Made by a program: the position numbers and the translations under genes. The notes beneath the pieces are model-generated. The model did not search any database. It worked only from the letters and a program-made list of their open reading frames with translations, and was not told the DNA's origin. A DNA stretch of 34,650 nt from Nevskiales bacterium (GTDB lineage: Bacteria > Pseudomonadota > Gammaproteobacteria > Nevskiales > Nevskiaceae): NCBI GenBank assembly GCA_028698335.1, contig JAQVDP010000026.1:1-34650 (forward strand). The letters are read 5' to 3'. This document shows, one piece after another, positions 25,614 through 32,697 of the stretch (positions are counted from its first letter, which is position 1; every line of letters starts with the position of its first letter).

Positions 25614-25799
25614 CTACCGCTTGCCGCCCAGCAAGGCGTCCATCAACGGCGCCACGACTTTCCCCGACAGGGTCGCAACCACACCCAGCAGGTCCACGAC
25701 GAACGATGAATTGATCACCTGTCCGATCAACCCCTGCACCGGATTGACGCCGCCCGACACTGCCGAAACCTCTTCCCTGCTGAGTTCCTGAATCGCCAT
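25614..25799 (-). CDS. double-glycine leader peptide A (putative bacteriocin precursor)
   Basis: A 61-residue precursor starting at ATG 25799 after a GAGGAG Shine-Dalgarno. The leader is MAIQELSREEVSAVSGG, with Gly-Gly at residues 16-17 and the hydrophobic/acidic spacing recognised by C39 exporters. The 44-residue core starts VNPVQGLIGQ and ends MDALLGGKR. It is hydrophobic and contains no cysteine, so lanthionine or disulfide bridges are excluded. It is the most divergent of four paralogs, lacking the LDG-x3-LVGGL block of the other three while keeping the GG-basic end. It may be a partner peptide. An upstream in-frame start (25847) is rejected because the leader then loses its normal length. 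Confidence 0.88.
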   Translation of the reverse strand: MAIQELSREEVSAVSGGVNPVQGLIGQVINSSFVVDLLGVVATLSGKVVAPLMDALLGGKR

Positions 25800-25836
25800 T
25801 GATAACTCCTCGTTGGTCACACTTCGCAAATGAGCC

Positions 25837-25864
25837 GGGCGAGCCACGTCTTTCGCGCTCGCCC
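25837..25864 (-). other. stem-loop between precursor genes B and A
   Basis: GGGCGAGC (25837-25844) pairs with GCTCGCCC (25857-25864) over a 12-base loop. No T-tract follows in the direction of transcription (minus strand), so it is more likely an mRNA-stabilising or processing hairpin than a terminator. A run of seven T lies on the other side and would suit only a plus-strand transcript. Confidence 0.6.
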
Positions 25865-25892
25865 GACCGGTATCGATTTTTTTATGTGGGTT

Positions 25893-26096
25893 CTAACGTT
25901 TGCCGCCGAGCAGTCCACCCAGCAGGCCCAGCACATTTCCGACGACGCCGAGCCCGACATTGACGAGCTGACCGACCAGCGGCAGCTTGAATGCGGTGTC
26001 CACCAGTCCACCGACCAGTGCGCCAAGACCATCCAGGGGCGACGCACCGCCCGAAACCGTTTCCGCTTCCTGCCGGCTGATTTCTTGAATTGCCAC
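25893..26096 (-). CDS. double-glycine leader peptide B (putative bacteriocin precursor)
   Basis: A 67-residue precursor from GTG 26096, with GAGGAG six bases upstream. The ATG at 26117 is rejected because the leader then loses its homology to the paralogs. The leader is VAIQEISRQEAETVSGG. The 50-residue core begins ASPLDGLGALVGGLVDT, has a KLPLVGQ turn, and ends in a run with glycine at nearly every third or fourth position (GVVGNVLGLLGGLLGGKR). That is a glycine-zipper pattern suited to membrane helix packing. There are no cysteines. It is the most glycine-rich member of the set. It is exported, by inference, by the C39 system 0.4 kb downstream. Confidence 0.9.
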   Translation of the reverse strand: MAIQEISRQEAETVSGGASPLDGLGALVGGLVDTAFKLPLVGQLVNVGLGVVGNVLGLLGGLLGGKR

Positions 26097-26140
26097 GTGT
26101 TGCTCCTCTCTTCGCATTGATTCTGATCCGCCAAAGAAAG

Positions 26141-26174
26141 CCGGGGCGGGCGAAAAGTATTCGTTCCGCCCCGG
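26141..26174 (-). other. stem-loop between precursor genes C and B
   Basis: CCGGGGCGG (26141-26149) pairs perfectly with CCGCCCCGG (26166-26174). The loop contains CGAA and TTCG that can extend the stem. It lacks a T-tract. It lies 25 bases after the stop of precursor C in transcription order. Confidence 0.65.
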
Positions 26175-26199
26175 CCCGTTGGGGCACGTTTCGGAAGCG

Positions 26200-26412
26200 T
26201 TACCGCTTCCAGCCCAGCAGGCCGTTCACGACACCGCCGAGCGCATGCGTCAAGCCGTCGACCAGACCCAGCAGCCCCTGTACCGGCGGGACTGACAGCA
26301 CGGTCTCGAGCAGACCGCCGACAAGGCTTAACAAACCGTCCAACGGCGCCAGCAACGACGCTCCGCCGGACACCACTTCAACTTCTTCCCTAGTCAGTTC
26401 TTGGATTGCCAC
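26200..26412 (-). CDS. double-glycine leader peptide C (putative bacteriocin precursor)
   Basis: A 70-residue precursor from GTG 26412, with GGAG nine bases upstream. The leader VAIQELTREEVEVVSGG is nearly the same as in the three paralogs. The 53-residue core contains PLDGLLSLVGGLLETVLSVP, which aligns with the LDG-x3-LVGGL-x-x-T block of B and D, and a VQGLLGLVDGL repeat. The end NGLLGWKR replaces the usual GG with GW. There is no cysteine. The core has no strong positive charge, unlike typical pediocin-like or cationic peptides, so membrane insertion through hydrophobic helix packing is the likelier mode. It is third from the exporter. Confidence 0.9.
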   Translation of the reverse strand: MAIQELTREEVEVVSGGASLLAPLDGLLSLVGGLLETVLSVPPVQGLLGLVDGLTHALGGVVNGLLGWKR

Positions 26413-26455
26413 AGGCGATTTCTCCAGCTCAGTATGGCTTCTAGCTTTGGTGAGA

Positions 26456-26482
26456 CCGGGGCCCGGGGAACCCCGGGCCCGG
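26456..26482 (-). other. very strong stem-loop between precursor genes D and C
   Basis: CCGGGGCCCGGGG (26456-26468) folds on CCCCGGGCCCGG (26471-26482) with one bulged G and a two-base loop. No T-tract follows. It is in the same relative place as the hairpins after genes B and C, about 17 bases after the stop of D. Confidence 0.65.
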
Positions 26483-26499
26483 CCATGCTCTCGGTGGCC

Positions 26500-26703
26500 T
26501 TAGCCGCGCCCACCGAGCAACCCGCCGACCACGCGGCTCAACGTGCCGACCAGCTTGTCGGCCAGGTCAACCACCGTGCCGAGCAGCGGCAGGCTGAGCA
26601 CCGTCGTCACCAGTCCCCCGACGAGATTCCAGACTCCGTCGAGCGAAGCGGCACCACCGGAGACCACAGCAACCTCTTCCTTGCTGAGCTCTTGAATCGC
26701 CAT
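26500..26703 (-). CDS. double-glycine leader peptide D (putative bacteriocin precursor)
   Basis: A 67-residue precursor, first of the four in transcription order. ATG 26703 follows an AGAGGA site. The leader is MAIQELSKEEVAVVSGG. The 50-residue core begins AASLDGVWNLVGGLVTTVLS, continues LPLLGTVVDLADKLVG, and ends RVVGGLLGGRG, so the basic pair of A-C becomes R-G. It shares the LDG-x3-LVGGL block with B and C. There are no cysteines and one tryptophan. No radical SAM, LanM or other modification gene is nearby, so the product is probably an unmodified class II-type peptide. The promoter should lie in the 358-bp region upstream. Confidence 0.9.
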   Translation of the reverse strand: MAIQELSKEEVAVVSGGAASLDGVWNLVGGLVTTVLSLPLLGTVVDLADKLVGTLSRVVGGLLGGRG

Positions 26704-26745
26704 GCGTCAATCCTCTAAATCATCACAGAATGGATACAAACGAGG

Positions 26746-26766
26746 CCATCGAGACAGAATCGATGG
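26746..26766. promoter_or_regulatory. inverted repeat upstream of the precursor operon
   Basis: CCATCGA-N7-TCGATGG is a perfect 21-bp inverted repeat centred about 53 bp upstream of the first precursor start. Its position suits an operator overlapping the promoter or 5' leader. The regulator is not in this locus. Confidence 0.5.
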
Positions 26767-26888
26767 AAGGCCACCACCATTGGAAAGCAGCCTTACAGCG
26801 ACGTTACTACAGGGCTTCGATCACCCCTCGCGCATTCAGCCGACAGCACGCGTCAACCACTGGCCGCTTGATGTGTAAGCAATCCACC

Positions 26889-26941
26889 CGGATAAGACGT
26901 AGCAATTTCCCCCCTATCGAAGATAGGGGAGCGCTTATCCG
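26889..26941. promoter_or_regulatory. nested inverted repeat (two-level hairpin)
   Basis: The outer arms CGGATAAG (26889-26896) and CTTATCCG (26934-26941) are perfect complements. They enclose an inner perfect hairpin CCCCTATC-GAA-GATAGGGG (26911-26929). Unpaired sides are 14 and 4 bases. No T-tract follows on either strand. It could be an antiporter 3' structure, a complex operator or a small structured RNA. Confidence 0.5.
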
Positions 26942-27061
26942 TTGAAATCGATGCGCTTTCCCGTCGCGCCCGTGGGGTGGCCCCTCAGGCGTCAAAGGGA
27001 ATCTCCACCGAATCGATCATGCGCGACGCCGTCGACTTTGCGTCAGACGCCGGCCCATGGA

Positions 27062-28300
27062 TCAGCTGTCGCGCTGCAGCCGCGTCACCACACGCCCCAT
27101 CGTCAGCGCCTGGACCAGGATCGAGAACAGCACCACCGCATAGGTCGCCAGCAGGACCAGATTGCGGCCTTCGAATTCCTGCAGCGACAGCGCCAGCGCC
27201 ACCGAGATGCCGCCGCGCAGACCACCCCAGGTCATCAGCTTGACGGTATGGGGCGTGAATGCCCGGAAGCGCCGCAGGATCGTGATCGGCACACCGACGC
27301 TGATCCAGCGCGCCAACAGCACCAGCGGAATCGCCAGCAGCGCCGGCAGCACCAGTTCACCGGATACGGACAGCACGATCACTTCGAGCCCGATCAGGCC
27401 GAACAGCAGCAGGTTCAACAACTCGTCGGTCAGATCCCAGAACGAGAACAGATGCTCGCGGGTCTTGTCGGACATCGCGAACGCGCGCCCGTGGTTGCCG
27501 ACATAGAGCCCCATCACCACCACCGCCAGCGGCGCCGAGGTGTGAAACGCCTCCGCCAGCGCATAGCCCCCGGTGGTCATCGCCAGCGTGATCAGAATCT
27601 CGACGGCGTAGCTGTCGATGCTGCGCAGCATGCGATAGCCGACATAGCCGACCGCGGCGCCGACCAGCAGTCCGCCGATCACCTCCTGCGCCAGCAGGGT
27701 GGCGACGCTGGCGGGCTCGAAAGACTCGTGGCCCGAGGCCAGCCCGGCGATGGTCAGGAACACCACGACGCCGATGCCGTCGTTGAACAGGCTCTCGCCG
27801 GCGATCTTCGTCTCCAGGCTCTTGGGCACCCCGACCCGCCGCAGGATCCCGAGCACCGCGATCGGATCCGTCGGCGAGATCAGCGCGCCGAACAGCAGGC
27901 AGTACAGCAGCGGCAGGTCCAGCCCGAACGCGGATGCCAGCACATAGAAACCACCGCCGACCAGCGCCGTCGACGCCAGCACCCCGACCGTCGCCAGGAT
28001 CAGAATGGCGCCACGCTGCCCGGCGAGATCGCCGAGATTGACGTGCAGGGCCCCGGCAAACAGCAACAGACCGAGCAGCCCGTGAAACACCACCTCGTCG
28101 AAATCGATGGCCTGCAGCGCCCCCGCCGCCCAGTGCCCCACCGCCGGCACGAACGCGCCCAGCAAGGCCACCGCGATCGACAGCACCATGCCGACGGCGG
28201 TAATGCCGATCACATCCGGCAGGCGCACGAAGCGGGTGTTGAGATAACCGCAGATCGCGACGACGCTGATCAGGAGACTGGTGATGGAAAAGAGTGACAT
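27062..28300 (-). CDS. CPA1-family Na+(K+)/H+ antiporter (NhaP type)
   Basis: A 412-residue inner-membrane antiporter with about twelve helices. ATG 28300 is the first start in good coding context ([20 protein letters not shown]). Family motifs present are [57 protein letters not shown] with the ion-binding Asp, and [17 protein letters not shown]. It exchanges cytoplasmic Na+ or K+ for protons in pH and salt balance. It lacks a long cytosolic regulatory tail. A link with the peptide operon downstream is not shown; it probably is just a neighbour. Confidence 0.93.
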   Translation of the reverse strand: MSLFSITSLLISVVAICGYLNTRFVRLPDVIGITAVGMVLSIAVALLGAFVPAVGHWAAGALQAIDFDEVVFHGLLGLLLFAGALHVNLGDLAGQRGAILILATVGVLASTALVGGGFYVLASAFGLDLPLLYCLLFGALISPTDPIAVLGILRRVGVPKSLETKIAGESLFNDGIGVVVFLTIAGLASGHESFEPASVATLLAQEVIGGLLVGAAVGYVGYRMLRSIDSYAVEILITLAMTTGGYALAEAFHTSAPLAVVVMGLYVGNHGRAFAMSDKTREHLFSFWDLTDELLNLLLFGLIGLEVIVLSVSGELVLPALLAIPLVLLARWISVGVPITILRRFRAFTPHTVKLMTWGGLRGGISVALALSLQEFEGRNLVLLATYAVVLFSILVQALTMGRVVTRLQRDS

Positions 28301-28424
28301 GGACGAGATTGCCTTGTAATGATCGGCTGGTGGCTGCACGCCGGATGCAGGAAACCACGGACTGTCGTATGGAATGCCGGACGCTTCCACTCGCAGTAAA
28401 TTTTGACGCTCAGCCTAGCGCCCG

Positions 28425-28784
28425 TCAGCCTACCTTTTCGATGAGCCAGTCGATACGACCGGATGTCAAAACCTTCCGAAATCTCTTCGGGATCCCAGAC
28501 GACCGGAGCACGCTCATCGGTACATCGGCAGCAGCCATTTCCTGAGCGACCTTGCGCTGGAAAAAAATAGGATTCGGCGTGTGGCTGACCAGGAAGACCT
28601 TGCCGGAATTCCACTCGAACATATCCTGCATACATTGCCGTATCAGACCTTCCGAGGCACTCGACTTGACCTGGAGTACGTGATCTGTTCGATCACGGAG
28701 ATCCTTTAAAAACCATATCGTTTGCATGACTGCCGCGTCGAACTCGTCGCATACCGTCACGAGCATCAAACCGCGGAAGTCCAT
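28425..28784 (-). CDS. hypothetical protein
   Basis: A 119-residue frame from ATG 28784 (TTG codons just upstream are possible alternatives). It is alternating beta/alpha: FRGLMLVTVCDEFDAAVMQT, a helix with FLKDLRDR, then GKVFLVSHTPNPIFFQRKVA and RIDWLIEKVG at the end. It has no signal peptide or transmembrane segment. The fold pattern loosely recalls STAS-like or Rossmann-like small domains, but I do not recognise a family. No convincing Shine-Dalgarno precedes the start, and the frame remains open upstream for a few codons. It lies 108 bp after the TetR gene on the same strand and 124 bp before the antiporter. Base composition is lower in GC than its neighbours. Confidence 0.5.
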   Translation of the reverse strand: MDFRGLMLVTVCDEFDAAVMQTIWFLKDLRDRTDHVLQVKSSASEGLIRQCMQDMFEWNSGKVFLVSHTPNPIFFQRKVAQEMAAADVPMSVLRSSGIPKRFRKVLTSGRIDWLIEKVG

Positions 28785-28892
28785 CAACAGAAGATCTGCA
28801 CATTGCTTCCGCCGAGCAGAGTGTCTGCAACATCCGCGCTCCGACCCGATTGGAACCGGATCAGTGTCCGGTCGTTATGCTTGCCGCGTCGG

Positions 28893-29528
28893 TCAGTCCG
28901 GACCAGGAGGCTCCGACAGCGACCGCGCAAGGATGCGGGCGCACGTTTCCGCGAAGCCCACATCGGAAGCCTTTCGTGGCAGAGCATAGGAGCTCTCGAC
29001 GGACAATCCGAGAATCAGCACCGAGATCAGATCCGTAACGACCTCGACGTCCCATTCCGGGTGAATCATCCCTTGTTGTTGCAGCCTCGCAATCAGCTCG
29101 CGCCGCCACTTCCGCAGGTTGCGCTCGTCCGTATCGATCTGCAGCCCGAGCTCAGGATCGGTTTCCGACAGCGACTTGAGTTCCAGTCGCAGGCGCAGGC
29201 CCCAAGGGTCCTCGCGGCTGAGCATACGCTGCTCGGTCACTACCGCCGCGATCAGCGTGTCCAGCGACTGCAGACTCTGCGCCATCTTGATCAGACGCTC
29301 AAACAAATGCTTGCGCCGCTCCATCTCTTGCGCCACCACCGCGGACAGCATGTCCGCTTTCGAGCGGAAGTACTTGAACAGCGTGCCGCGGGTGAGTCCG
29401 CAAGCCCGTTCCAGATCTTCGACCGTCGCCGCGTGGAATCCAGTCCGCGCAAAACAAATGCGGGCGCCCTCAATGATCTGCTGTCGCCTGCGTCCGGCTA
29501 GCTTGTCTTTGGCAAACGGAACTGACAT
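28893..29528 (-). CDS. TetR-family transcriptional regulator
   Basis: A 211-residue repressor. Residues 10-58 form the TetR HTH (RQQIIEGARICFARTGFHAA, then VEDLERACGLTRGTLFKYFR with the recognition helix and SKADML). The C-terminal helical domain (about 75-205) is the ligand pocket and is not diagnostic. It is divergent from the S15-like hydrolase gene. Two tandem palindromes TATAC-N6-GTATA lie between the two starts, so it most likely represses itself and the lipoprotein genes 29626-32264. The inducer is unknown but may be a substrate of those hydrolases. Confidence 0.92.
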   Translation of the reverse strand: MSVPFAKDKLAGRRRQQIIEGARICFARTGFHAATVEDLERACGLTRGTLFKYFRSKADMLSAVVAQEMERRKHLFERLIKMAQSLQSLDTLIAAVVTEQRMLSREDPWGLRLRLELKSLSETDPELGLQIDTDERNLRKWRRELIARLQQQGMIHPEWDVEVVTDLISVLILGLSVESSYALPRKASDVGFAETCARILARSLSEPPGPD

Positions 29529-29572
29529 GGCGGCTTCTCGACGGCGGGATCTTCCGGATTCTTGTTACACAT

Positions 29573-29605
29573 TATACTAGTCGGTATATTATACAAATCA
29601 GTATA
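29573..29605. promoter_or_regulatory. tandem TetR operators
   Basis: Two 16-bp palindromes, TATAC-TAGTCG-GTATA (29573-29588) and TATAC-AAATCA-GTATA (29590-29605), are separated by one T. Identical arms, different spacers and a 17-bp centre-to-centre distance suggest two repressor dimers on nearly adjacent helical turns. They lie 45 bp from the TetR start and 20 bp from the hydrolase start. Confidence 0.85.
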
Positions 29606-29625
29606 GATATGGTTGGGGTGGGAAA

Positions 29626-31296
29626 ATGTTGAAGCCGAATCTCATGCGCGTGGCAGCGCTGTGTGTAGCGTCCTCCGCGGTTGCCTGTACTGGCGGCTCC
29701 GATCCGGTCGCACAGCAGCTAGAGCAGCTACAGCAGCAGGTCACCGCCAAGGCCTATGATGCACAGATCCAGTCACCGGTCGCCGACAACGCCAGCGGCG
29801 CGGCGACGACCATGATCGCTGCCAGCGTGTTCGTCCCGGCGCATGCCCCCGGCGCAACCTATCCGCTGATCATTCACAGCCACGGTTGGGGCGGCGATCG
29901 CATCACACCGCAGGACGCGGCAGACAATGCACCGAATGACGAACCAACGGACTTCTATTCGGTAGTCCTGGATCGTCAGATCAAGCATCTCTGGGACGCC
30001 GGCTACGCGGTCATCAGCTTCGACGAACGCGGCTTTCACGATTCCGCCGGCGCGTCGCGCGTCATGGACCCAGCCTACGAAACCCGCGACGCCATCGCGA
30101 TCCTCGACTGGGCCGAAGCCAATCTGGACCTGGCGCGCGACGACAGCGGTGACCCGCTTATCGGCAGCCTGGGTGGCAGCTACGGCGGCGGTTTCCAGCT
30201 GTTGCTGGCGGCACTGGACCCACGCGTTGATGCGCTGGTGCCGGGCGCAACCTGGAACGATCTGGTCGACGCGCTGGTGCCCAACGGCGTAGTCAAGAAG
30301 CTGTATGCCTTCGGGCTATGCTTCTCGGCGGTCCAGGCCGGACGCACGCTGGACACCCCGACGCAAAAGGCCTGTACCCAGTCCGGTTACGACCCGCTGA
30401 TCCGCTTCGCCGAAGGCGTCAGCCCGGACGTCCTCGAATTTCTGCACGGCCACGGTCTGCGCGCGATGCAGGAGCGTCACGACAATCCTGCCGACCCGTT
30501 CCGCATGCGCCGGGTCGACGCGCTGTTTGTCCAGGGCAACCGCGACGTGCTGTTTCCGATCAATCAGGCGCTCGCCAACGTCCGCTTCCTGTCGGGCCTG
30601 GGCGGCGACATCCGCCTGATGACCAATGAGCACGGCCACTTCATCCCCCCGCCGCTGTCGTCACAGCCAGGCCCGGGCTGGTGGGGCTGCGGTCCGTACG
30701 ACAGCACCCAGGTGCTGCAGGACTGGTTCGACGCCAAGCTGCGTGGACAGACCGACAAGCTGGCGCAGATCCCGCGCGTCTGCCTGTCGCTGGATGACGC
30801 GCACGCGGTGACGCTGCCCGAGCTGCCGATCGCCGACGACAGCCATGTCGTCAACATTGAGCCGACGACGGTGACCGGCGCCCAAAACGACTTCGCCGGG
30901 CTTCCGGCCACCTTCGTTGCGCTGGCCGGCGCCGGCGACCTGTCCGGATACGTGCTGGCCGGCGTACCGGTCGCAAACCTCAACGTGGAATCGACCATTC
31001 CGGGCACCGAGGGTACGGCCTTCGTCGGCATTGGCATCCGCCACGCCGACGGCTCCGTCAGCCTCGTCGACGACCAGATCAACCCGCTGCGATCGAGCGA
31101 TACCCACCAGTTCCGCGAGCTGATCGCGGTCGGCGAACGCCTGCAGTCCGGCGACGTTCCCGGAATCCTGCTGTACGGTGCTTTCCATCAGTACGAACCG
31201 GCCGTGCCGGTGAATTTTCTGACCAACGCCTATACGATTTCCGGCACGGTCGCGCTGCCGCTGGCGCAACTCGATGTGCTGGAACGCACACCGTGA
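29626..31296 (+). CDS. lipoprotein alpha/beta hydrolase of the S15/CocE type
   Basis: A 556-residue exported hydrolase. The signal peptide ends SSAVAC, so Cys21 may be lipidated. The alpha/beta-hydrolase core has the HGWGG oxyanion segment (about residue 85), the nucleophile Ser185 in GGSYGGG, Asp307 in GNRDVLFP, and His336/His338 in NEHGHF. This is the S15/CocE/NonD pattern of acyl peptidases and esterases. A beta-rich C-terminal part (from about 410) resembles the jelly-roll of that family. Its substrate is not evident: peptides, esters or xenobiotic acyl compounds are possible. It is the first gene after the TetR operators and is coupled by a GTGA overlap to the next gene. Confidence 0.85.
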   Translation: MLKPNLMRVAALCVASSAVACTGGSDPVAQQLEQLQQQVTAKAYDAQIQSPVADNASGAATTMIAASVFVPAHAPGATYPLIIHSHGWGGDRITPQDAADNAPNDEPTDFYSVVLDRQIKHLWDAGYAVISFDERGFHDSAGASRVMDPAYETRDAIAILDWAEANLDLARDDSGDPLIGSLGGSYGGGFQLLLAALDPRVDALVPGATWNDLVDALVPNGVVKKLYAFGLCFSAVQAGRTLDTPTQKACTQSGYDPLIRFAEGVSPDVLEFLHGHGLRAMQERHDNPADPFRMRRVDALFVQGNRDVLFPINQALANVRFLSGLGGDIRLMTNEHGHFIPPPLSSQPGPGWWGCGPYDSTQVLQDWFDAKLRGQTDKLAQIPRVCLSLDDAHAVTLPELPIADDSHVVNIEPTTVTGAQNDFAGLPATFVALAGAGDLSGYVLAGVPVANLNVESTIPGTEGTAFVGIGIRHADGSVSLVDDQINPLRSSDTHQFRELIAVGERLQSGDVPGILLYGAFHQYEPAVPVNFLTNAYTISGTVALPLAQLDVLERTP

Positions 31297-32264
31297 AAGG
31301 AGCGGCACCAGCGCTGATCTGGATCGGACTGGCCGTCTCGATCGGCGGCTGCGGCACGTCGTCCCCGCCCGATGGGGCCGCCGCCGGCGAGGCTGCCGCT
31401 GTGCCCGGCCTGTGCTTTTCAGGCGACTGCATGCAGTTCCAGCTGACGGACCTGCCTCAGCTCGAAAACATCCTGTTCACCGCAGACGGGAGGCTGTTTG
31501 CCAGCGGGCAGAAGAATCTGTACGAGGTGCTGCGCACGGACGACGGCGGCTACCAGGAAAAGGCCTTGTTTCCCACGGATTCCGGCTGCAGCGGCATGGC
31601 CGAGCACGACGGCGTGCTCTATGCGCTCTGCCAGGGCGCCGGTGGCGGCGGGCCGACGGATTTTTCGGGACTGTTCGCGCTTGACCTGTCCGCCGCCGAA
31701 GCCGTTCCGCAGCGCATCTTCAGCCTTCAGGGCATGACCCTGCCCAATGGGCTGGCAATGGGGCCGGACGGCAACCTGTACGTCACCGACGGCCCGATCT
31801 CCGTACAACCCAAAATCGTGCGCATCCGTCTGGATCCAGGCAATCCGTACACGGTGCTCGAACAGCAAACCTGGGTATCGTTTGCGCTCGAGTGGCCCAA
31901 CGGCCTTGCAGTAAAGGACCATCACTTTTATACGACGCTGTTCGGTGCGGGCCTGGGCACAGTAGCCAGTATCGAGCTGATGCCGGACGGCAGTGCCGGG
32001 CCGGTGAGCACCGTTTACCGGCGCAACCGCATCATGGACGATCTGATCGTCTACCAAGACACGCTGATCGTCGCGGACTGGGAGCTCGGACAGCTGTTCA
32101 GGATCAGCCTGGACGGAACGCTGGTCGACCAAACACCGCCGATGAGCTTCCTCCAGCCCTCCGCGATCGCCGTCGGACGTCCGCCGCTGTTCAACGGCAA
32201 CGAGCTGCTGGTGACGGAGCGCTATCTGGGCAACGGCATCTGGCTCCGCGCGCCGGCTCCCTGA
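31293..32264 (+). CDS. lipoprotein with SMP-30/NHL-like beta-propeller
   Basis: A 323-residue protein from GTG 31293, overlapping the hydrolase stop by four bases. The signal peptide ends SIGGC, a lipobox at about residue 20. The mature part has repeated blade-like segments (LENILFTADGRLFASGQKNL, LPNGLAMGPDGNLYVTDGPI, MDDLIVYQDTLIVADWELGQ, LFRISLDGTLV). The NG-x-A-x-GPDG-x-LYVTD pattern is that of SMP-30/gluconolactonase and strictosidine-synthase-like propellers. Metal-binding residues cannot be assigned with certainty. It may be a lactonase acting with the hydrolase or only a binding protein. It shares the TetR-controlled unit. Confidence 0.8.
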   Translation: MKGAAPALIWIGLAVSIGGCGTSSPPDGAAAGEAAAVPGLCFSGDCMQFQLTDLPQLENILFTADGRLFASGQKNLYEVLRTDDGGYQEKALFPTDSGCSGMAEHDGVLYALCQGAGGGGPTDFSGLFALDLSAAEAVPQRIFSLQGMTLPNGLAMGPDGNLYVTDGPISVQPKIVRIRLDPGNPYTVLEQQTWVSFALEWPNGLAVKDHHFYTTLFGAGLGTVASIELMPDGSAGPVSTVYRRNRIMDDLIVYQDTLIVADWELGQLFRISLDGTLVDQTPPMSFLQPSAIAVGRPPLFNGNELLVTERYLGNGIWLRAPAP

Positions 32265-32697
32265 CGTTGTGCAGGCCCTACATTACACACGATGCCAGCA
32301 CGGCATTTCGATCGCTGCAGAAAGTTTTTCGGTGAATGTTTCCTTGCGGGTCATCGGCATCGTCGCAACTTTGGCTGCAGCACTGGCAAGCCTTGGTGAC
32401 CCGTCGCTGCTGTCCCATGCCGCGGAACGGGCCGCCGGCGACCGCACCGGGGATCCAGCCGGCCTGCCGGACAAAATCAGCGTGTTCTCGCATCTGCGGG
32501 TGTGTCCTGTTGTAAGCAGTGATGTTTGTCGACTTTCCCGGATCGTCTGCTGCTCCGGAAGGGGTTAAGTCAACCCGTCAGAAGCGCAATATCCATGTAT
32601 GCGATGTAGCACTCTTCTGACGCGATATCGGCTGTTGCACAGATGTTTCGTTCTCTCGACCTTTGTTACGGTTGCCTAGGGCAAGAGGAGTCAGTCA
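32265..32697 (+). other. 433-bp intergenic region
   Basis: No confident gene. A 78-codon frame from GTG 32332 to 32568 begins with a signal-peptide-like stretch (RVIGIVATLAAALASLG) but lacks a ribosome site and has an unstructured, Cys-rich end, so it may be a decayed exported protein. CGTCAGAAG (32576-32584) and CTTCTGACG (32614-32622) form a perfect inverted repeat with a 29-base loop upstream of the next gene. Confidence 0.5.
32576..32622. repeat. 9-bp inverted repeat with 29-base loop
   Basis: CGTCAGAAG pairs perfectly with CTTCTGACG, and CGCA/TGCG in the loop can add an inner stem. No T-tract follows. It lies 76 bp upstream of the glycosidase-like gene and could be a leader structure or an old mobile-element end. 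Confidence 0.5.

Larger units (their letters stand above)
26704..27061. other. 358-bp intergenic region upstream of the peptide operon
   Basis: It separates the first precursor from the end of the antiporter gene. It holds the inverted repeats at 26746-26766 and 26889-26941. A plus-strand frame from 26730 to 26945 (71 codons) lacks a ribosome site and codon bias and overlaps both repeats, so I do not call it. No clear -10/-35 pair is recognised on the minus strand; a TTGACG near 26850 has no good -10 partner. Confidence 0.6.

Noticed and set aside
26730-26945. Plus-strand 71-codon frame as an immunity gene candidate
   Set aside because: No ribosome site, no hydrophobic segment, and it overlaps two inverted repeats upstream of the peptide operon.
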